Source of the DNA: Amaranthus tricolor
Taxonomy: Eukaryota; Streptophyta; Magnoliopsida; Caryophyllales; Amaranthaceae
NCBI RefSeq assembly: GCF_026212465.1
Contig: NC_080053.1
Span: 9,346,815-9,410,814 of the forward strand
Length of the DNA stretch: 64,000 bases
Reading direction: 5' to 3'
This document shows, piece by piece, positions 59,010-64,000 of the stretch; the stretch's first letter is position 1, and each line of letters starts with the position of its first letter. A program made the translations under genes and the position numbers. The notes under the pieces were generated by a model, which did not search any database, was not told the origin of the DNA, and was given only the letters and a program-made list of their open reading frames with translations.

Positions 59010-59563
59010 TTTTCCCTCCTTTTTTTTTTTTAATTTTTCTTATCTGTTTCCGCTGCACTTGAGCAAAAGGCATTTCAGTGGTTATCGTAGTATACTCCAT
59101 GGAAGTAATTTTATTTATAAAAATATAACTCGCAACCGGGTCCCGACCTCGAATTTACGGGCACTCGAAAGATAGGACCCGTCGAGGCGGGTCGATGCGC
59201 ATACGAACAAATTGTCCGAAAGAGGCGTGCGTCGGTGCGTTCGTGTAAGCGGAAATTGCACCGGGTCCAGTCGGAAGTCCCCGCGGAAGCGCGCCCGGCA
59301 TGGATGGCCTCTTGATTTCCATGTGTTGCGCGGTTTTCTTAAATATTTTGTCGCTTTTTTGTTGCGAGTTCACCTGGCTTTTAAAGCCGGCGGACTCTTT
59401 TGTGAATCGGACAATACCGGGAGGGTGAAAAACGGTATTTGGGAAGGAGAAGGCTCGAAATTGGGGTCTCGGCTGCGAATTTACGAGCTTTGGAATGCTC
59501 TGGTTTTTTTTTTTTTTTTTGGGCGGCATTGCGCATGTAAACAAATTGCTACGGTGAATGAAC

Positions 59564-59683
59564 GGGTGCGATCATACCAGCACTAATGCACCGGATCCCA
59601 TCAGAACTCCGCAGTTAAGCGTGCTTGGGCGAGAGTAGTACTAGGATGGGTGACCTCCTGGGAAGTCCTCGTGTTGCACCCCT
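59564..59683 (+). rRNA. 5S rRNA: 5S rRNA, unit 90
   Basis: Consensus gene. Unit 675 bp, GAA-cg-AC, relic 59908-60010. Confidence 0.98.
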
Positions 59684-60238
59684 TTTTCCCTCCTTTTTTT
59701 TTTTTTTATTTTTCTTATCTGTTTCCGCTGCACTTGAGCAAAAGGCATTTCAGTGGTTATCGTAGTATACTCCATGGAAGTAATTTTATTTATAAAAATA
59801 TAACTCGCAACCGGGTCCCGACCTCGAATTTACGGGCACTCGAAAGATAGGACCCGTCGAGGCGGGTCGATGCGCATACGAACGAATTGTCCGAAAGAGG
59901 CGTGCGTCGGTGCGTTCGTGTAAGCGGAAATTGCACCGGGTCCCGTCGGAAGTCCCCGCGGAAGCGCGCCCGGCATGGATGGCCTCTTGATTTCCAAGTG
60001 TTGCGCGGATTTCTTAAATATTTTGTCGCTTTTTTGTTGCGAGTTCACCTGGCTTTTAAAGCCGGCGGACTCTTTTGTGAATCGGACAATACCGGGAGGG
60101 TGAAAAACGGTATTTGGGAAGGAGAAGGCTCGAAATTGGACTCTCGGCTGCGAATTTACGAGCTTTGGAATGCTCTGGTTTTTTTTTTTTTTTTTGGGCG
60201 GCATTGCGCATGTAAACAAATTGCTACGGTGAATGAAC

Positions 60239-60358
60239 GGGTGCGATCATACCAGCACTAATGCACCGGATCCCATCAGAACTCCGCAGTTAAGCGTGCT
60301 TGGGCGAGAGTAGTACTAGGATGGTTGACCTCCTGGGAAGTCCTCGTGTTGCACCCCT
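60239..60358 (+). rRNA. 5S rRNA: 5S rRNA, unit 91 (G87T)
   Basis: G87T at 60325, the duplicate of unit 86. Unit 674 bp, GAA-cg-AC, relic 60581-60683. Confidence 0.96.
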
Positions 60359-60912
60359 TTTTCCCTCCTTTTTTTTTTTTATTTTTCTTATCTGTTTCCG
60401 CTGCACTTGAGCAAAAGGCATTTCAGTGGTTATCGTAGTATACTCCATGGAAGTAATTTTATTTATAAAAATATAACTCGCAACCGGGTCCCGACCTCGA
60501 ATTTACGGGCACTCGAAAGATAGGACCCGTCGAGGCGGGTCGATGCGCATACGAACGAATTGTCCGAAAGAGGCGTGCGTCGGTGCGTTCGTGTAAGCGG
60601 AAATTGCACCGGGTCCCGTCGGAAGTCCCCGCGGAAGCGCGCCCGGCATGGATGGCCTCTTGATTTCCAAGTGTTGCGCGGATTTCTTAAATATTTTGTC
60701 GCTTTTTTGTTGCGAGTTCACCTGGCTTTTAAAGCCGGCGGACTCTTTTGTGAATCGGACAATACCGGGAGGGTGAAAAACGGTATTTGGGAAGGAGAAG
60801 GCTCGAAATTGGACTCTCGGCTGCGAATTTACGAGCTTTGGAATGCTCTGGTTTTTTTTTTTTTTTTTTGGGCGGCATTGCGCATGTAAACAAATTGCTA
60901 CGGTGAATGAAC

Positions 60913-61032
60913 GGGTGCGATCATACCAGCACTAATGCACCGGATCCCATCAGAACTCCGCAGTTAAGCGTGCTTGGGCGAGAGTAGTACTAGGATGGGT
61001 GACCTCCTGGGAAGTCCTCGTGTTGCACCCCT
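60913..61032 (+). rRNA. 5S rRNA: 5S rRNA, unit 92
   Basis: Consensus gene. Unit 674 bp, ATT-cg-GG, relic 61256-61358. Confidence 0.98.
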
Positions 61033-61586
61033 TTTTCCCTCCTTTTTTTTTTTTTATTTTTCTTATCTGTTTCCGCTGCACTTGAGCAAAAGGCATTTCA
61101 GTGGTTATCGTAGTATACTCCATGGAAGTAATTTTATTTATAAAAATATAACTCGCAACCGGGTCCCGACCTCGAATTTACGGGCACTCGAAAGATAGGA
61201 CCCGTCGAGGCGGGTCGATGCGCATACGAACAAATTGTCCGAAAGAGGCGTGCGTCGGTGCGTTCGTGTAAGCGGAAATTGCACCGGGTCCCGTCGGAAG
61301 TCCCCGCGGAAGCGCGCCCGGCATGGATGGCCTCTTGATTTCCATGTGTTGCGCGGTTTTCTTAAATATTTTGTCGCTTTTTTGTTGCGAGTTCACCTGG
61401 CTTTTAAAGCCGGCGGACTCTTTTGTGAATCGGACAATACCGGGAGGGTGAAAAACGGTATTTGGGAAGGAGAAGGCTCGAAATTGGGGTCTCGGCTGCG
61501 AATTTACGAGCTTTGGAATGCTCTGGTTTTTTTTTTTTTTTTTGGGCGGCATTGCGCATGTAAACAAATTGCTACGGTGAATGAAC

Positions 61587-61706
61587 GGGTGCGATCATAC
61601 CAGCACTAATGCACCGGATCCCATCAGAACTCCGCAGTTAAGCGTGCTTGGGCGAGAGTAGTACTAGGATGGGTGACCTCCTGGGAAGTCCTCGTGTTGC
61701 ACCCCT
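61587..61706 (+). rRNA. 5S rRNA: 5S rRNA, unit 93
   Basis: Consensus gene. Unit 674 bp, GAA-cg-AC, relic 61930-62032. Start of three identical-code units. Confidence 0.98.
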
Positions 61707-62260
61707 TTTTCCCTCCTTTTTTTTTTTTTATTTTTCTTATCTGTTTCCGCTGCACTTGAGCAAAAGGCATTTCAGTGGTTATCGTAGTATACTCCATGGA
61801 AGTAATTTTATTTATAAAAATATAACTCGCAACCGGGTCCCGACCTCGAATTTACGGGCACTCGAAAGATAGGACCCGTCGAGGCGGGTCGATGCGCATA
61901 CGAACGAATTGTCCGAAAGAGGCGTGCGTCGGTGCGTTCGTGTAAGCGGAAATTGCACCGGGTCCCGTCGGAAGTCCCCGCGGAAGCGCGCCCGGCATGG
62001 ATGGCCTCTTGATTTCCAAGTGTTGCGCGGATTTCTTAAATATTTTGTCGCTTTTTTGTTGCGAGTTCACCTGGCTTTTAAAGCCGGCGGACTCTTTTGT
62101 GAATCGGACAATACCGGGAGGGTGAAAAACGGTATTTGGGAAGGAGAAGGCTCGAAATTGGACTCTCGGCTGCGAATTTACGAGCTTTGGAATGCTCTGG
62201 TTTTTTTTTTTTTTTTTGGGCGGCATTGCGCATGTAAACAAATTGCTACGGTGAATGAAC

Positions 62261-62380
62261 GGGTGCGATCATACCAGCACTAATGCACCGGATCCCATCA
62301 GAACTCCGCAGTTAAGCGTGCTTGGGCGAGAGTAGTACTAGGATGGGTGACCTCCTGGGAAGTCCTCGTGTTGCACCCCT
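62261..62380 (+). rRNA. 5S rRNA: 5S rRNA, unit 94
   Basis: Consensus gene. Unit 674 bp, GAA-cg-AC, relic 62604-62706. Confidence 0.98.
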
Positions 62381-62934
62381 TTTTCCCTCCTTTTTTTTTT
62401 TTTATTTTTCTTATCTGTTTCCGCTGCACTTGAGCAAAAGGCATTTCAGTGGTTATCGTAGTATACTCCATGGAAGTAATTTTATTTATAAAAATATAAC
62501 TCGCAACCGGGTCCCGACCTCGAATTTACGGGCACTCGAAAGATAGGACCCGTCGAGGCGGGTCGATGCGCATACGAACGAATTGTCCGAAAGAGGCGTG
62601 CGTCGGTGCGTTCGTGTAAGCGGAAATTGCACCGGGTCCCGTCGGAAGTCCCCGCGGAAGCGCGCCCGGCATGGATGGCCTCTTGATTTCCAAGTGTTGC
62701 GCGGATTTCTTAAATATTTTGTCGCTTTTTTGTTGCGAGTTCACCTGGCTTTTAAAGCCGGCGGACTCTTTTGTGAATCGGACAATACCGGGAGGGTGAA
62801 AAACGGTATTTGGGAAGGAGAAGGCTCGAAATTGGACTCTCGGCTGCGAATTTACGAGCTTTGGAATGCTCTGGTTTTTTTTTTTTTTTTTGGGCGGCAT
62901 TGCGCATGTAAACAAATTGCTACGGTGAATGAAC

Positions 62935-63054
62935 GGGTGCGATCATACCAGCACTAATGCACCGGATCCCATCAGAACTCCGCAGTTAAGCGTGCTTGGG
63001 CGAGAGTAGTACTAGGATGGGTGACCTCCTGGGAAGTCCTCGTGTTGCACCCCT
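62935..63054 (+). rRNA. 5S rRNA: 5S rRNA, unit 95
   Basis: Consensus gene. Unit 673 bp, GAA-cg-AC, relic 63278-63380. Confidence 0.98.
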
Positions 63055-63607
63055 TTTTCCCTCCTTTTTTTTTTTTTATTTTTCTTATCTGTTTCCGCTG
63101 CACTTGAGCAAAAGGCATTTCAGTGGTTATCGTAGTATACTCCATGGAAGTAATTTTATTTATAAAAATATAACTCGCAACCGGGTCCCGACCTCGAATT
63201 TACGGGCACTCGAAAGATAGGACCCGTCGAGGCGGGTCGATGCGCATACGAACGAATTGTCCGAAAGAGGCGTGCGTCGGTGCGTTCGTGTAAGCGGAAA
63301 TTGCACCGGGTCCCGTCGGAAGTCCCCGCGGAAGCGCGCCCGGCATGGATGGCCTCTTGATTTCCAAGTGTTGCGCGGATTTCTTAAATATTTTGTCGCT
63401 TTTTTGTTGCGAGTTCACCTGGCTTTTAAAGCCGGCGGACTCTTTTGTGAATCGGACAATACCGGGAGGGTGAAAAACGGTATTTGGGAAGGAGAAGGCT
63501 CGAAATTGGACTCTCGGCTGCGAATTTACGAGCTTTGGAATGCTCTGGTTTTTTTTTTTTTTTTGGGCGGCATTGCGCATGTAAACAAATTGCTACGGTG
63601 AATGAAC

Positions 63608-63727
63608 GGGTGCGATCATACCAGCACTAATGCACCGGATCCCATCAGAACTCCGCAGTTAAGCGTGCTTGGGCGAGAGTAGTACTAGGATGGGTGACCT
63701 CCTGGGAAGTCCTCGTGTTGCACCCCT
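63608..63727 (+). rRNA. 5S rRNA: 5S rRNA, unit 96
   Basis: Consensus gene, last of the window. m1=G; the spacer is cut inside the relic (63951-64000). Confidence 0.98.
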
Positions 63728-63950
63728 TTTTCCCTCCTTTTTTTTTTTTTATTTTTCTTATCTGTTTCCGCTGCACTTGAGCAAAAGGCATTTCAGTGGT
63801 TATCGTAGTATACTCCATGGAAGTAATTTTATTTATAAAAATATAACTCGCAACCGGGTCCCGACCTCGAATTTACGGGCACTCGAAAGATAGGACCCGT
63901 CGAGGCGGGTCGATGCGCATACGAACGAATTGTCCGAAAGAGGCGTGCGT

Positions 63951-64000
63951 CGGTGCGTTCGTGTAAGCGGAAATTGCACCGGGTCCCGTCGGAAGTCCCC
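63951..64000 (+). pseudogene. 5S rRNA relic cut by the window end
   Basis: First 50 nt of the spacer relic of unit 96; the rest lies beyond the window. Confidence 0.8.

Larger units (their letters stand above)
54846..61586 (+). repeat. 5-unit duplication (units 83-88 against 89-92)
   Basis: Rare markers recur in order: AATT tract plus relic change to gtccAg (units 83, 89), GAA-AC (85, 90), GAA-AC with gene variant G87T (86, 91), ATT-GG (87, 92). Offsets are 3370-3372 bp for units 85-87 against 90-92. The second copy lacks one of the two gtccAg units. Confidence 0.72.
11714..64000 (+). repeat. 5S rDNA tandem array, block 2 (units 19-96)
   Basis: Same organisation and orientation as block 1, with units of 671-678 bp. 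Spacers carry ctTaaat and aaatTgg throughout, and gagcaA except in six units (54, 62, 66, 68, 73, 77) that carry gagcaGgagg and an ATAT tract. Markers m1-m5 define at least a dozen haplotypes in regional clusters: T53G genes up to 31958, m2=T only from unit 42 on, ATAT units between 35323 and 50810, GAA-cg-AC units at the far end. The last unit is cut by the window edge. Confidence 0.98.

Noticed and set aside
1..64000. CRISPR array or other prokaryotic repeat system
   Set aside because: The period is 673 bp and the conserved part is a eukaryotic 5S gene; there are no unique spacers.

Overview
The window is one uninterrupted plant-type 5S rDNA tandem array. I find 96 copies of a 120-nt 5S rRNA gene, all on the + strand and head to tail, spaced 671-678 bp apart (mean about 673 bp). 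95 are complete and one (unit 18) is cut by a run of 100 N. The gene matches the seed-plant 5S consensus as I know it: a GGGTGC/GCACCC closing stem, box A near nt 50-64, box C near nt 80-97 and a T-rich 3' flank. There is no 18S/5.8S/25S, protein gene, tRNA or transposon. The short ORFs found in every unit are by-products of the repeat. The host is a seed plant with an unlinked 5S array; I cannot name the species.

Layout: 1-87 is the end of a spacer. Units 1-18 (88-11613) form block 1, with spacer alleles gagcaG, ctCaaat and aaatAgg. The gap is 11614-11713. Units 19-96 (11756-64000) form block 2, with gagcaA, ctTaaat and aaatTgg. The block switch falls exactly at the gap. The last unit ends inside its spacer.

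Main observation: each spacer holds, half-way along, a decayed copy of the 5S gene itself. In unit 1 this is 429-531, 103 nt, about 70% identical to the gene over 99 paired positions by hand count. The roughly 100 bp upstream of the relic also align with the roughly 108 bp upstream of the functional gene. The 673-bp unit is therefore best read as an old dimer of about 341 + 330 bp, in which one gene lost its internal promoter and the other is still maintained.

Variant code used for block 2 units: m1 is the base in gaac[G/A]aatt, 19 nt before the relic; m2 is relic nt 90 (ccaA/Tgtg); m3 is relic nt 102 (cggA/Tttt); m4 is cg or aa in gttg[cg/aa]agtt; m5 is GG or AC in ttgg[GG/AC]tctc. GAT-cg-GG means m1 G, m2 A, m3 T, m4 cg, m5 GG. 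These markers shuffle between units and show multi-unit duplications (periods of 3, 4, 5 and 6 units). By eye, gene variants are T53G (13 copies), C15T (3), A80T (1), G87A (1) and G87T (2); the other 76 copies read as consensus. I did not find a new kind of biological system here. The dimeric relic structure is the feature most worth follow-up.
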